A stretch of DNA of 64,000 nt, from NCBI RefSeq assembly GCF_037975245.1, contig NC_092563.1, forward strand, positions 30,965,960-31,029,959, written 5' to 3'. The DNA is from Apostichopus japonicus (taxonomy: Eukaryota; Echinodermata; Holothuroidea; Aspidochirotida; Stichopodidae). Made by a program: the position numbers and the translations under genes. Of this stretch, positions 45,029 to 60,287 are shown one piece after another. Each line of letters opens with the position of its first letter. The first letter of the stretch is position 1. The notes beneath the pieces are model-generated. The model was not told where the DNA came from, ran no database searches, and worked only from the letters and a program-made list of their open reading frames with translations.

Positions 45029-45688
45029 TGTTACGAAGTCCAGATATCATGGTTTGGGAAAGTAAGTAAAGTAGGTTAGATAGGTTTTGTTTTTAAAGAA
45101 TCTAATGCGTGTCTCTTGGTAACAAAAAAATATAACTTAGCATAAATACATTACATACCTTAATACTTAAAGTTAACTTAGCGCGCACGCAAGGTACCTC
45201 GCTACCGCTGGGCTCTCCGTCGGGGTGTCAAATCCCAGGGTAGTCTGTAACCGTAGTGCGGGTGTGTCGGGAAGCTTCCGGAAGGCGCTTTTCGTATAAA
45301 TAACAGCTCCGGTATAGAGAACAGGACCAGGTAAGGTAAATAATAAGTTCATAAGAATGGTATCCAAAAGAGAGTTAAGAGTAAGTCACACACAGCGTGG
45401 TTGGCATGGTGAAGAAAGGCCGGAACGGAAAAGGTAGGTTTTCTAAGGGCTATGCAGACATAGTTGTGATACGTGGCGTGACGTACAGGTTGGTGCCACT
45501 GGGAGAAGAGACCGAGCCACTCCTTGAAAACTAATTTATATGTCATTCGGTGAGGTTACTCGACCGTAGCTTAGAACTGCACTGATTGTGCTCTGCGTTT
45601 ACAAATTAGCATAATAATACACCATTAAAGAATTGCATAACATCAATTAGCGTAGTTAACCTTTAAAGTAACATGCTACATCATAACA
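45029..45688 (-). repeat. 5' LTR of Gmr1-like element
   Basis: 660 bp, nearly identical to 40917-41568. Carries a 12-bp stretch (CTGGGCTCTCCG near 45207) missing from the other LTR. It would contain the promoter on the minus strand. Confidence 0.95.
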
Positions 45689-45721
45689 ATATATATATAT
45701 ATATATATAAATATATATATA

Positions 45722-45800
45722 TACACATCAAAGAGGCTCACAAATAGTCATTATCCTGATCTTGTAAAGATATATAATACACATAATGCCCGCTGATTAT
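45722..45800 (+). pseudogene. Short LINE 3' fragment between AT runs
   Basis: ATCAAAGAGGCTCACAAATA through AATGCCCGCTGATTATAATC duplicates the last part of the fragment at 12985-13175, including the same non-LINE junction GATTATAA-CCGTATATA leading into (AT)n. Confidence 0.75.
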
Positions 45801-45832
45801 AATCCGTATATATATATATATATATATATATA

Positions 45833-47475
<1,643 letters not shown>

Positions 47476-50400
47476 TGTGTCAATTAATAGCGACATTTTA
47501 AACCAAACGAACTTTTTTCTTAGTTGTTTACGCAAGATAAGAGTTTTATAATATAATTTACCTTGGCAATGTCAATGAAACAATTTATTCAAGCAATGTC
47601 CGAAGCATAATATATTGTAACAATTTTCTCTATGAATACCGCCGACCAGCCGATTCATTGTTCTTGGCCTAAGATATAGTATTGTAATTGGCCAGAGAAT
47701 GGAGATGGACACAAAGTGAGGTGATGATATTTTTAACAGCGATATATTGAAAGGAAACTTCTAAGAGTAAGGTAAGTGTCTTGTATTGGATATGTGGTAC
47801 AAATTGCAATCAGTAATTATAAATACTGAGCGTATTATTGGTACGGGCCTTCCGTCTCTCCACTCTCTGTACCAGGAGCGTGCACTCAAGAGAGTCGATA
47901 ACGTACTGAACGAGGACTAACATCCTGCTCATCAGTACTTCCAGTTCTTCCCCTCTCGTAAAAGGTTGCGTACATTCAGTGGATCAAAGAGGCTCACAAA
48001 TAGTCAGTATCCTGATCTTGTAAAGATATATAATACACATAATGCCCGATGAGTGGTTTTAGTCTTGCCTTCACGTTATAGCCACTGCTTCTTATTGTGT
48101 AATATGCTATATTTGATATACTTTTTTACCTCTGAATACTCTTTTTATATCATGAGCAGTATACATAGTACCCTTTTATATCCTTAACATATTCAAACGT
48201 ATTGTTTACTTTTTAATTTATTGTCTTAATCGTGTCATTGTTTTCGCTTGAGCTCATGTTTTCATCCAATTTTCATTGTATATATTTCATCCTTTGGCTG
48301 AATAAATATCTATCTATCTATCTAAACTTGAGGCTACATGGCCCTGAAGCAGACTATCAAGAGTGTTTCGTCCAACAGCAACCAGAGTAGACTGGCATGT
48401 TCCTCCCAGGTAATGCATTTTATATAAATCCCTAAACAATACGTGGAAATACCACATGTATACAAATGATGAACTTTACCTTACAATAATACACAAATAC
48501 TACAGTACATTCCTGCCACCCCAAAGCAATTTTACTCGTTGACAGAGATGAATGTGATCACATGAGCATCCCTAGAAAATATCAAATGTGTTACATCACA
48601 ATCCCAGGATAAGCCTAATACCACATGCCGATCCATAGGAGCAGCCCAAAAGGCCATAATCTGCCAACAATTACAACTGGTTTACTTAATGCCAGGAGAG
48701 TTAACCCCTATATGATTCCAAGGGGATTTAAACTAAGACAATGGTGCCACACTGTCCATACAGAACTCCCATTTCTCCACAACCTTACAGTGACAGCGCT
48801 ACAATATATATCACAAGCATGTGAACATTGACCAAATTAACTACTTTCAAACATATTTCCCAGCTGTTTTATTTTTACTGCTGAGTTGAAATGGAGACAA
48901 CAGGAGTGTATTACCTAAACATTGTTTTGCCCATACTATGCTGTAATAAAGGTACTGGAAACGCAGGTTGTAAGAGAAACATTAACACATCAAGTGCTAC
49001 ATAATTGACAATGAATCATTTAAAAAAATATATATATATATATAGCAAATTTAAATACTGCTTTTATCTGGTGTTAGAAGCTTTCACTTGATATCAAAGT
49101 AAACAATTGTCCAATATTTGTGGGAATAACATATGACATGTTCTTAACATACACTCTCCAGTTATAAAATACATTTGATCAGATAGTAAAACTTTCAGAG
49201 GTATGGTCTAACAAATTTGCATTATAAATTATATGTAAAACGAAGAACACATAATGTTATATGCCTTGTCGCTAAATTCTTATCAAAGTCATTTTTTAAC
49301 AGTATCATTGTTCTGATATGTATAACATAAACCGTAATGATGCCATTTAATAACTAAAGGTTTCACGAGGAATGCCTTAATACCAATTGAAAAACGAAAT
49401 ACATGTTTGTCTTTGATGAATTGATTCTTTAATCGAATGAAGACGTAGTTTGCTTCAATTATTGTTGATAAAAAGTGTAACCAAGTTCAATAAACTTTTC
49501 ACCTTAAATGTAACAAACTATTTGGAACGTTAATGACGGCTTTAAAGTATTGATGAAATGCGATATCTACAAAAGATTTAACGAGTTAACGAACTTTTGA
49601 TGTTTACAAATCACTGTTGGAGCAATATACCCATAACAGGTAAACAAAGACCCATATATAATTTATTGATGCAAAACAAAAGTAAATAATTAATTTTGAT
49701 ATTTCAAAACTAGAAAACGAAAAACGGTTTGTGGTTCCAATGAGATGGCTACATATATTCATGGAGTGGTTAGCCATACGGTGTGATATTTATGAAAGTG
49801 TGCCACACTATAATGAAGAGGATTATCTATTGACTAATGCGGCAACATATAAAAAAAGGTACCAGGAATCAGTTATCACGTTAACAAAAGAAATTTTAGT
49901 GATATATTGTAAACATATACATAAATGATTATTAATGAGGTCACATTTTATGGTCCCATAAGCTTATATCTTTATACTTACAATGTATTATCGAAGTTCA
50001 TGTGTGAAGCTTATTAGACATACTATAAGAAAGATATCTGACTGGAAATTGTATTTTCACATATTAAGATTAATAATTTGCAAACAAACCCTGCACGGTT
50101 GATTGTATGAATGTATTGTGACAAAGTGTATATGTCAAGGATACAATCTATGGAAAATTGGTTTTTCTTTCTGCTTCAAAGCCATTTCTTGCAATTTGAT
50201 GAATATCAATGACATAGTGTTGGAGACGTCATGAAAATGCTCCTAATGTGTACTGAATCGCCGTACCAGTATGAACCAAATTTTACGTTGAGCCCCGTCC
50301 ACTAATTAATATTAATGAGATGAGAACCAAGAATAATTGGGAACATCTACTCATCATGGGGTTTTTCTATTACGTAACGCATTGATTCAACTGGTGGTTG

Positions 50401-52712
50401 TTGAGATATCTTGCTTACAAGTTGTTTTGACGATTTTGAAATTAATCCCGTCTATTCATGATCTTAATGTTGCAAAACGTGTTGCTGCAATGACCGTGTA
50501 CATACTACATAACTAAATAACCATATCAAGATTGGACTAAATCGGATATAAGATTGCAGAGATATTGACATTTTGAGAATTGTATGTAAAGCCCCGACCA
50601 CCATTAATAGTCGTGAGATCGGATCTTACAGCAATATGGCATATCTGCATATCATGGAGCATCTACCTACCAACTACGACATCAATTCACATTCTAGAGA
50701 TATCGCTTTTACCGTAATAATACTCTAGGCCTGCCCATTCATGAGCATTAATGAGAATGAATGTTTTGAATATATGAACATGTACCTATCATCAACTGAC
50801 ATCATCATACCAAGTATGAAGACCATTAGACATTGGCTGCAAAGAGGTATACATGCTCATCGCCGTCCACTCATCAATATTAATGGCATGCGTACCAAAA
50901 ACATTATATATCATGTACTCAATATGTACAACATATGTACCATATATGACATCATCTCATGTTCTTAGTATTGAAAGCAAAGTGTCACTAACACAAATGC
51001 ACTCGCACATTTACACACAAGTTAGCATGACTATAAAGGTACCTTAGACTTTGGCATCGGAACCAAAGGAATTCATTTCTTAGTTATTTACGCCAGAGAG
51101 AAGTTTTATTCTCTTCTCGACGTGTTGGTTAACATCATGTGTAGTATATGTTCCCTCTCCAGGAAAATCAATCGTGATACACACCTGACAATGATCACAC
51201 ATTCACAGTCTCGATGCAAGGGGACTGGGGTTGAGAGCTGATCAGTCGTTCGGTTATTTGGTTTTTGTGTCCATGTTCTTTCTGGGTGACTTTATACGTA
51301 GTAATCGACGCGTCTAAACTGTTCAAATATCAAGCAACATAAAATAACGCTGTATGGTATAGTCACCAAAGGTAAAAAAACAAATCGAAAACAAATGAAT
51401 GCGATACAGAACTCAATCGTAAGAAAGCAAACATTTGATCACAAGATGCTTATTAAAACATCATTGGCGTTAACAAGACTTGGCGGCAAATTCATTAAAT
51501 GAATAACTGATATCAAACAAAAAATGTACAAGACGTTTATTGCCTTGTTGTTCAATTCTTATCAACCTCTTTTAGTAACGTTTTTCTGTTCTCATCATAT
51601 AAAAATGAAAACCGTTATCATGCCATGTATCAATATGATGTTGTGTTATACCAGTTATCATTCTTAATATAATATCGTTAATGAAGAACTTGTTTGCCTT
51701 CTATCAATGGTATCTTACATCGCGTGTATTCGTAACTTGCTTAAATAAGTGCTATAAAATCTGCAAAGAAGTTCGTTTCACTAGGTCAATGACTTTTGAT
51801 CTGAGATGTTAATGACTTATTTGGTATCTTACGGATGTTTTCAAAATATTGATGTATGACGACCTCTACCATAGCTGTTAACATCCAGTTAACGAACAAT
51901 TCATTTTACAAACAGCCATTGACACAGAAGGCCTTTATTTTGTGACAGATTAGCTTATAATGCCCAAAACTGAACATATTTTTTCTTACACTATTTTATG
52001 ATATCACTATTTTGTGAATTGAGTTTGACATTTAAAACCAAATGAACCAATTTATGAGTTCTTAGGCAAGATAACAGTGAAATAATCATTGATTAAGGAA
52101 CTGCTTAATGTCGCCAAAAGGCGCCTGCCAAAACCCTTGATATAACAATATATTGATTATGTTTGAATAGGTATATGTCATTCTAAATTCTTATTAATTT
52201 TTTTAGTCATAATTTGTTGGATGATTCGCGAGAAAAGGAATGTCTTTCATGGTGATGTTTACTTTATCGAACAACTCTTAACATGATAGTCCAAAACTAA
52301 TCATAACTAAGTTGCTTCGATATGCAATAAGTATCGAAAGGAAAGATCAAGTGTGACAGCTGAAGTATATTTAGATCTTTGCATTAAAACTGTCTTTGCA
52401 ATAACTCAAAATATATTGTAACAAACCAAACATAAAAGGATTGCTCCGTTGACATTCTGGGGAGTACACTAGAAGAAGAAGAAGAAAAGAAACCTGAAAA
52501 AACTGGAAAGAAACCTTGTTGAATCAATACCATTTTTTAAGCAATAGTTTAAAGTTAATCATGAAAATAAAAAAAAAAGCTTTAAGGACAAAACATCAAT
52601 AAAAAATATGAACTGTTTCATTTGTTCAAGTTGCTTTTTACTTCTACTATAACAGATATAAAAGGGCGTTTCGTTCATAAGTTGTTTTTCTTTTCAATAC
52701 TAACGGCGTGTG
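47476..52712 (+). repeat. Segmental duplication, copy 2 (uninterrupted)
   Basis: Near-identical to 13267-14594 plus 21386-25292 and continuous across 48803/48804, giving the empty-site state of the 6.8 kb insertion in copy 1. It includes the LINE 3' end (47815-48324), the degenerate 140-bp repeat (about 50275-50890), the diverged family A relatives and the GAA seed at 52471-52487. The seed is one triplet longer than in copy 1. Confidence 0.96.
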
Positions 52713-53206
52713 CAGATTATTCGTGGCAAATTCAGTCAATGCATATTTGATATACAACGAAGAACACATAATGTCGTTATGCCTTGTCACTAAATCCATA
52801 TCAAAGTCCTTTTTCTTAACCGTCTCATTGTTCTCATATAATAAAGAACTTAAATCCGTTATCATGCCATTTATCAACCATAAGTTTGCAAGAGGTGTAT
52901 CAGTCTAATTATATTAGCACATAGTAAACGAAGTACTTGCTTGCATTTGATGACTTTATTTTTATCACATATCAATGTACTTTCCATCAATCAGTCTTTA
53001 AAACAATTGCAAAGGAGGTTTGATTAACTCGATGAATGACTTTTTACCTAGATGTTAACGAACTATTTGGTACGTCAATGACGTATTAGAAGTATTGAAG
53101 AACTGCGACCGCTACCGAAAGCTGTTAAACTTTAACGAGTTTACAAAATTTATATTTGAAAATCTGCCTACAAACAATGGTCCTTTGTGTGGTGATTATA
53201 ACCCGT
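52560..53206 (+). repeat. Dispersed repeat family A, direct copy
   Basis: Continues beyond the point where copy 1 is cut by (AT)n. Near-identical to 11580-12120 and to the reverse complement of 6088-6655, ending GTGATTATAACCCGTATATA and then (AT)n. Confidence 0.88.
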
Positions 53207-53469
<263 letters not shown>

Positions 53470-53474
<5 letters not shown>

Positions 53475-53939
53475 TATTATACTTCATTATACCATCAAAC
53501 TCCCGTAAGTGGCACATCATGCATGTACGATGACAAAAACGTCTAAATGTGACAAATTTGATTCCTACCAACGAGTGACGCTCTTTTTTATTTAATCGTG
53601 TTGCATTTTGTCTTTCCATCCATTTCCTGAAATCATGGGTTGGTCATATTGAGTCATGTTACATGAATTGATTTCAAAATTCAAATCCGGTTAGCATTTC
53701 AGTCCTCATTATAAAATATGATGCTTGGTCAAGTAAAATGTCAGAAAGTCTTACCTTGCTCAGTTTGTTATGAACTTGGGTATTCTAAATAAAATTGCGT
53801 GAGCTGTTAAAGAGAATATGCTAATTTCATAGGGGCTCCGTGTTTCATTTGGCAGTACAGTTTTTCTAAATTTTTATCCGCAAGCGGTAAAGTGACGTAC
53901 TTTGCTGTATCTGATATCAGATCGTACTTTTAAGATAGG
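53470..53939. other. Unassigned sequence
   Basis: No gene or element recognised. Confidence 0.5.
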
Positions 53940-54260
53940 CCAACTTCCTTACCGCCAAAAATGGTTTCAACCAGTCGATTTACACAGAGATTACAGTAGC
54001 TTTTGTAAATCTTAAAGTTCTGTACCACATTAAATACTGGATTGTGCTGACAAATCTGATAAATAGGTAGCATGTGCTGTTTGATTTACATTAACAACTG
54101 AGGATATGTGTAATCCCAACAAATCAAAAACCATCCAGTTTTTACTTTGGTACAACAATTTAAGATTTACAGTAGTAACTGTTTTCTCTGTGTGTACCGG
54201 GTGTTTCAACGCATGAAGAAATAAGGCATGACGTGACAAAGAAGTATTACTCATTATCGC
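53940..54260. repeat. Dispersed repeat family B, copy 1
   Basis: Similar to 55980-56280 in the same orientation: CGATTTACACAGAGATTACAG, GTAAATCTTAAA, GATATGTGTA-TCC, TGGTACAAC-TTTAAGAT and a CGxGxTTCxG(G/C)GTGT-like end. Open frames here differ between copies and are not supported as genes. Confidence 0.55.
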
Positions 54261-55979
54261 TATTTAACGAACGCCTGTAAGTTGTTATCTTGTGCAGGGT
54301 CTGTTATTTACTTTTATACAGAATGTTTGCATTGATTTGCATAGATATGCTAATATAATAAACCAAAGTCCCATCGTGGTATACTGCTTTATTTGCTCGA
54401 TTCATACCACGCTATGTTCATAACAGGATTGATGACTCGCACACGTTACTCTCCTTTGGGCAGAAGAAAATTCATTTTTCGTAAAGCAACATACTACTAG
54501 ACCCCAAGCCACAAGAAGACATTAACAAGTCTTGTCTAATCGAAGGTAAGATTACGTTGAAAGATATTTGTTATATTGCATTTTCTACGCAGTGATGTCA
54601 ACCTAAATAGCGTAGACCTACGGTACATGCACAGAGTGAAAGAATTATATCATACTTCCTAGTAGTGTATATATAACATATACCGTCGTTAAAGAGAACT
54701 ACATGAACTGTTACTGATGTTTGGAGAACTTTGTTACTATTTTCATGTAGAAATATGGCACAACCAATAATGTAATAAATCTTATTTGAACATAAATAAT
54801 ATCTATGTAAATAAGACAGCACATAATACCATATGTACTTGACTACAAATATCTATCTTAACCATCAGTCAGTTACATCATAATAATCGTTTATGTTAGT
54901 CATTTTCTTTACGTAAAGCGGTTACATTCCTTGTTTGATTATTTGTAACGACGTATCGATACTTTGAATGAACCAATTCTGAATAGCAAGATAACAAAAT
55001 GGATTCATTCATGCAAAATATTATAAATTCTCAGGAATCAAATCATCACAAAATGTATTACATTGTTTAACCAAGTTCGTCGTTGTCTCATACAATAAAT
55101 TAAAAACACATCTATGAATAATTTCAAAGCATACGATGATAACAGTGCGAAATTGCACACACTGTTATAAATGTGTCTGTCACTCTGCTCAATGTTAATC
55201 GTTTGCGTTACAGATACTGTAACTTAGGGATCAGGTATGAAAAGCATTCATCTTTTGTTTGTGACGATGACGTATGCTGAAGTTCGTAACGTCGAATTCG
55301 GGTGAACTTAGTGATTATGCATTTCACATATCCTAAGGTTATCGAAAACTATTTTCACAACAATATCAGTATAATATAATTTATGTAGTATAATGCTAGT
55401 TGTATTGTTTATGTCTACAATTCCACATTAAATTGTCAATCAATCACAACAAACTATATTACGATATTATTCATATCTTACTTTCTTCTATGTGAAATGT
55501 AAACTATTGTGAAACCAAATCATTATTATATTTCACTCTGGGACTTACAGTCACTATATGGTGTTTTCATCGACCTTGGCATATTTGAAGTAAACGTCAT
55601 TTACCATCACGTTATGAATTTAATCGTAACAGCATATTCCTTGCAGCTGTTGACAATATAATAAGAGTCAAACAATTATAGCTATAGCTTCAAAAAACTT
55701 CAACATCCCCTCAGGACTCTTTGAGTAGTGTGCCAAGGTAATTGCTAACAGTGTAAACCTTCAGTACATGTCTCAGTCGAGGATCGGCTCTACCACTTAG
55801 CTTAAATAACATGTACAAACAAATGCCAACATACTTAACAACCGTTCCTTTAAAACTGTACAATTATTTATAAGACCGTTAGTCCATCCTAGCTAATCTA
55901 CCTACCTGTGCATTTTTACGAGATTATAATGAACTTAAGTGAGACACCCACCTTATCATTATCATCGTTCTTAGTGGTA
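54261..55979. other. Unassigned sequence
   Basis: About 1.7 kb of AT-rich DNA without recognisable genes or elements. Confidence 0.5.
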
Positions 55980-56280
55980 TCAATACATGTTATGACAACC
56001 GATTCACACAGAGATAACAGTTACTAATGTAAATCTTAAAATAAGAAAATTGGTAGCATGGGCTAGGATTACAGTAAGAACTGAAGATATGTGTATTTCC
56101 AAGAAATTCATTAAACTGGATTTGTTGGGACCACACATATCCTCAGTTCTTACTGTTATCTCAATAGCAAAGCTACGGGCTATAGAACGACCCACTTTTC
56201 ACTGTGGTACAACGCTTTAAGATTAACATTACGTCCTGCGTTCTGGGTGTGCTTTGGGTGGTTATGAAGAACTTCTATAA
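55980..56280. repeat. Dispersed repeat family B, copy 2, with internal hairpin
   Basis: Relative of 53940-54260. Inside it, AGTAAGAACTGAAGATATGTGT (56072-56093) is followed about 35 bp later by the near-complement ACACATATCCTCAGTTCTTACT, making a stem of about 22 bp with a short loop. The outer part AGATAACAGT/ACTGTTATCT also pairs, extending the stem. Confidence 0.6.
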
Positions 56281-58970
56281 ACATATATAACAACAATTAT
56301 ATTGTATTTGAGAGATTTCAAGGATTAATGTTCCTCTACATTCAAGGCAAAGACTTTATCAAGTATAAATATGACATCATTTTGACATTTTTTCTTGATT
56401 TATTTCTGAATGGGGTTTTGCAAATACTGAATCTAAACAATGATTGAAGCTGTTCACACGACCTGATTATATAAGTTTCAGTGTCACCTAGAAAAAAATG
56501 GCAAAAAACATAGATAAATTAAAGGCTTCGGATCCTGATGGAACTATGATATCACATATATACGAATGCCAGCTCCAGAAAAGACCTTTACATTAGAAAA
56601 TCTCTCACTTCCAACCGGAACAAGATTTTCTTAATAGTCTCCATCAGCATCGTCTCCAAATCTGAGCAGAAAAATATACCTGTTACGGTTACCAATTCCA
56701 ACATTTCAAGAACCGTTTTACTGTCACTCATAATGTTGAAATCTACACTGTGCCCAATAATTATTGTACGTTTTAACGATTACCATTACTTTTCGAAAAC
56801 TAATTTAAAAAAATAATGGATGGAGTGATAGACATGCATTTTTTGTTCAAAATGAGATGTTTGATTTGTTTTATCCTAGCGGCGGTATCTGCTGTACAAA
56901 TGCAGAATCTATATCAACATCTTCCTTACGAAAATCATGTTACAATTTAACATCAGCATGTAATGATTGGTATTGCTTTGTAATAGACTTAAATATCATA
57001 TAAGTTTCAGAAAACAATATGATCGTTTCGTTCCACTACCATATACGCACGTTAGCCAACGAATCTATAATCTCTCTCTTTGTGTGCATTGTGATCTTCA
57101 ATTGAGATTACACAGTCGATTAGAGAGCAAATCAACATTAGGCTATGTAATATTTTCTATATTTAGTTTATTTTCCCGGGTACTGCAGTGATAAGTCAGA
57201 ATCACAAACTGCACAACAAACCTTTGTCATGTACTCGATCATATAGGGTTATTTGATCAGTGCAGCAACGTTTAGTCCTTTAAACTATAATAATGCATTG
57301 ATCGAAAAGAGGATAATTGATGTTTATCAACGAAAATTTGAGTAAGAGCTAAAAAGAAAGAAACATAGAAAAAGAAATTAAAAAAATGTGTTGATAGGAA
57401 TTGAAATGGATGCAAAATTGTTGTATGTGTTTTAAGTCCTTTTAGATGTCAATAAAGATCGGATGTTGACGTCAGAGCAGCTATATTGTAACCCTTTGTG
57501 TTCCAGGTAGAAAACAAATTCTCGAAAGATTTATCAACCATTAGTTTTCGTACGTCTGAGTATACATAACGCATTACACTACATCAGTGTACAATACTTG
57601 AGTTAAAACTAATAAGGCCCATTTCGTTAATAATATTAACGAAAGGATGTGCATATTCATGAGAGCTACTAAAGAATATTATAAAGAAAGAACGCATTAC
57701 ACAGAGGAATTGGGATGAGTTTGCTTGACTGAAATTAATCAATTAGGTATCGCTTAAAGGCTGCTTTCAGTTGTCTGCTTCTTTCTAATATACCAAGACC
57801 AGGCTGCAAACAAAGATAATAAGGTAATATACAAGTTTAGAAGGAGTATGGTGGGGAGGATGCCGTCGGGGGTGTTAGGACCCTTCTTCCACGTATTTTG
57901 TTTTTTTTTGTGAATGATCAACACCTGCAAATGCGAATTTAAGCAAACGATTTCAAGAGCCTCGTAACGATTTTATTAAGGCTATTTAGGTAGTAGATTA
58001 CTTAAAATAGTAAGGATAGAAGTAACCGGAGTGTAAGCCATGCAGGGACAGCTCCAATTCCAATGGAGTTGATGTGCTGACGTTCATAGAAAATCTACAT
58101 ACAATCCTTTAAGATAGAAAAGTAGTTCCAAAACGTATGATTAAAAAGTACGAGTTTTTTTTAAATCAATGAAATGGAATGTTGAAGGGGTTGTTTTGAA
58201 GATAATTCGAAGGTGAAAACGGGTACACGCTCGCCCCCAGGTTGTGAAGTAGCTTTCCGGCCCTCAGCCATAATGATCGAATGAAAATGACTCTCAATAA
58301 GCTTACGACAGCATCCAAAGCTCTCTCTCTCTCATGACACCTACCTCTCAACACGATGTGACGACGATAGGTGTAAACACCCAAACAGTGTCCAATAGAA
58401 GAAGTAACTTTCACATTTTATCAACTGCCGCACACCCACTCATGAATAACTGCCTTTATACAAACGGCCCAGCTACTGGTGAATTAAGTTACAATGATAT
58501 CACGGAGCTTGTTAAAGATGGATCTCCTCTTCTTGGAACGATTTCGAAGTGGCTTCACAAATTTTCGCCGAAAACTTAAGCTGCTTAGTAACGTGACCAA
58601 TTCCAGTCAACACGAAAATGCAGGTGTCTGAAAATGGGTTTTTAGAAAATTACCCTACAGATTAAAACAATCCAGCAAAGCATGACACGGCGCTTAAATT
58701 GAGTCTTTCATGAAATTTCCTTAAGAAATACGGGATTCACTAATACCTAAACATATTTAGCCGCAGTAAGGTCAATGTAACCTTTTAATTCCTGTTCATT
58801 AAATACGTGTACATCACCTACTCCCCCTTTAATTAATGTATGTAATACATTTGAGGACGATGAAAAATCAATAATTCGACCATTTCGTATGTGGTGATAT
58901 CATAGCGACTCTTTGCCATTAAATCCTACTCAAAATATGCCTCAACGTTGGCTTTCCTTTTAATGATTTC
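56281..58970. other. Unassigned sequence
   Basis: No supported gene. An 81-codon frame at 58334-58579 has no recognised domain. It ends about 400 bp from a decayed gypsy pol and may be chance. Confidence 0.45.
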
Positions 58971-58974
58971 AACT

Positions 58975-59820
58975 CTGTACATATACGGTTGAAAAGTTAA
59001 AGGCCAACGAAGCATACGCCTTTTGACAATTTTTTACCTACTTGTGCATGCCAACGGCTGGTGGTCTGTTTGAATCATGAATATCTTGCCTTAAAGATAT
59101 GCTTGACATTTTTGCACTGCCCAAATAATGGCGAGTCATTGTTTGTCCGTCACTGAACATGCAGACTGCCACAGGCAACAGGAATAACTCTCTCGCCGAT
59201 TCATGTAATAGGACTGCCCCAAGACCTTACTTTAAAACGTCACTGCAAAGAGTGAACTGCTCACTTAATTAGGCAATTGAAGAATTGGGGCGTCTGTCAG
59301 TTTACTTTTCAGAACTTGAAACGACCTTTGTTGTTTTTTTCCCATATTATTTTGTAAGGTTGTCCCTTTTTTACCATCTGTCAAAGGTAAAGCAATACTA
59401 GCAAAATCCTGAATAAAATTTCTATAAAAGCCTGACAAACCTATGAAATATCTCAGTTGTGTTTTAGTTTCTGGTCGTTTGGCCTGTTTGGTAGTCATGG
59501 TTTTGTCAAGCTTTGGTTTGACAATTCCTTTTCCTATAATGTGACCCAGAAATGCAATTTCTTCGTACTTACATAACTTGGATTATCTGGCGGTTAAGTT
59601 TATCAATTTGCCAATAGCCTTTAATAAGATCGACTTTTGTAAAGTAGTTGTCTTTACATGTTTCCTCTTGATTAAGTATAGGTTCTGCGTCAAAACCTGC
59701 AACTTGATTACTTTTTCTCATGTCTACACAATTGCGTAACGCGCCATCTGGTTTGCCTATAGCTACTGACGGAAAAGCATAAGAACCATTTGCATGTGTG
59801 ATTATACATGTGTCCAACAT
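58975..59820 (-). pseudogene. Decayed Ty3/gypsy pol (RT-RNase H)
   Basis: Minus-strand remnants in order: an RT block (KPDGALRNCVDMRK, then FTKVDLIKGYWQI, about 59760-59590), a gap where the catalytic YxDD region should be, then the post-RT block (LRYFIGLSGFYRNF, about 59460-59400), and RNase H traces such as a TDHQPLA-like block near 59070 and MLRWPL near 59000. Several frameshifts and deletions; no LTRs recognised. It is not a close relative of the 41-45.7 kb element, judging by sequence differences. Confidence 0.82.
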
Positions 59821-60055
59821 TTGTTGTATGTCGTTATCAATTCTGCTTTGAATACATTAGGTAATGCATAGGCAGTATATAGTCTTAGTAATCAAGAGGT
59901 ACTGTGCCTATTTTCTGTACTTGCTATGAGTATCGGCTGAAAACAACTGCTAAATAATATTATAAAGGTTGAAATCATTTCTGCTAGTTCTACATGCTAA
60001 TTTACATTTCGGAGTAGTGTTGCACGAACCCCTTCATAACATTCATTTGGCCACC

Positions 60056-60193
<138 letters not shown>

Positions 60194-60235
60194 TCGTGTT
60201 CCCCATAGAATATATCCGCGCAGAGAGTATTTGTT

Positions 60236-60287
60236 CAGTTGTCTGACGATCGCCACCCTAAGGGCGTGAAACTCCGAGTAACAGCTG
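60236..60287 (+). ncRNA. Hammerhead ribozyme motif, type I
   Basis: Stem I 3' strand CAGTTGT (60236-60242); core CTGACGA (60243-60249), fitting CUGANGA; stem II CGCC/GGCG (60251-60254 with 60263-60266) and an 8-nt loop; core GAAA (60268-60271); stem III ACT/AGT closed by CCG; U16.1 at 60279; H17 = A at 60280; stem I 5' strand ACAGCTG (60281-60287), pairing over all 7 positions with one G-U. Predicted cleavage is after 60280. Compared with the 12.3 kb motif, stem I and stem II bases change in a compensating way while the core and stem III are kept, which is strong support. As there, the pair beside the stem II core is U-U. Confidence 0.8.

Larger units (their letters stand above)
40917..45688 (-). 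mobile_element. Gmr1-like Ty3/gypsy LTR retrotransposon, internally deleted
   Basis: Bounded by two LTRs (40917-41568 and 45029-45688) with TG...CA ends. Transcribed on the minus strand. Order from the 5' LTR: primer-binding site, gag remnant, integrase, reverse transcriptase, RNase H, polypurine tract, 3' LTR. Integrase upstream of RT is the copia-like order known from Gmr1-like Ty3/gypsy elements of deuterostomes. Length is 4.77 kb; most of gag and all recognisable protease are missing. pol has an in-frame TAA, an in-frame TGA and one frameshift. The LTRs differ by about three substitutions plus two indel sites, so insertion is recent. Confidence 0.93.

Noticed and set aside
58334-58579. 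81-codon plus-strand frame
   Set aside because: No recognised domain, an overlapping minus-strand frame of equal length, and no splice or promoter support.
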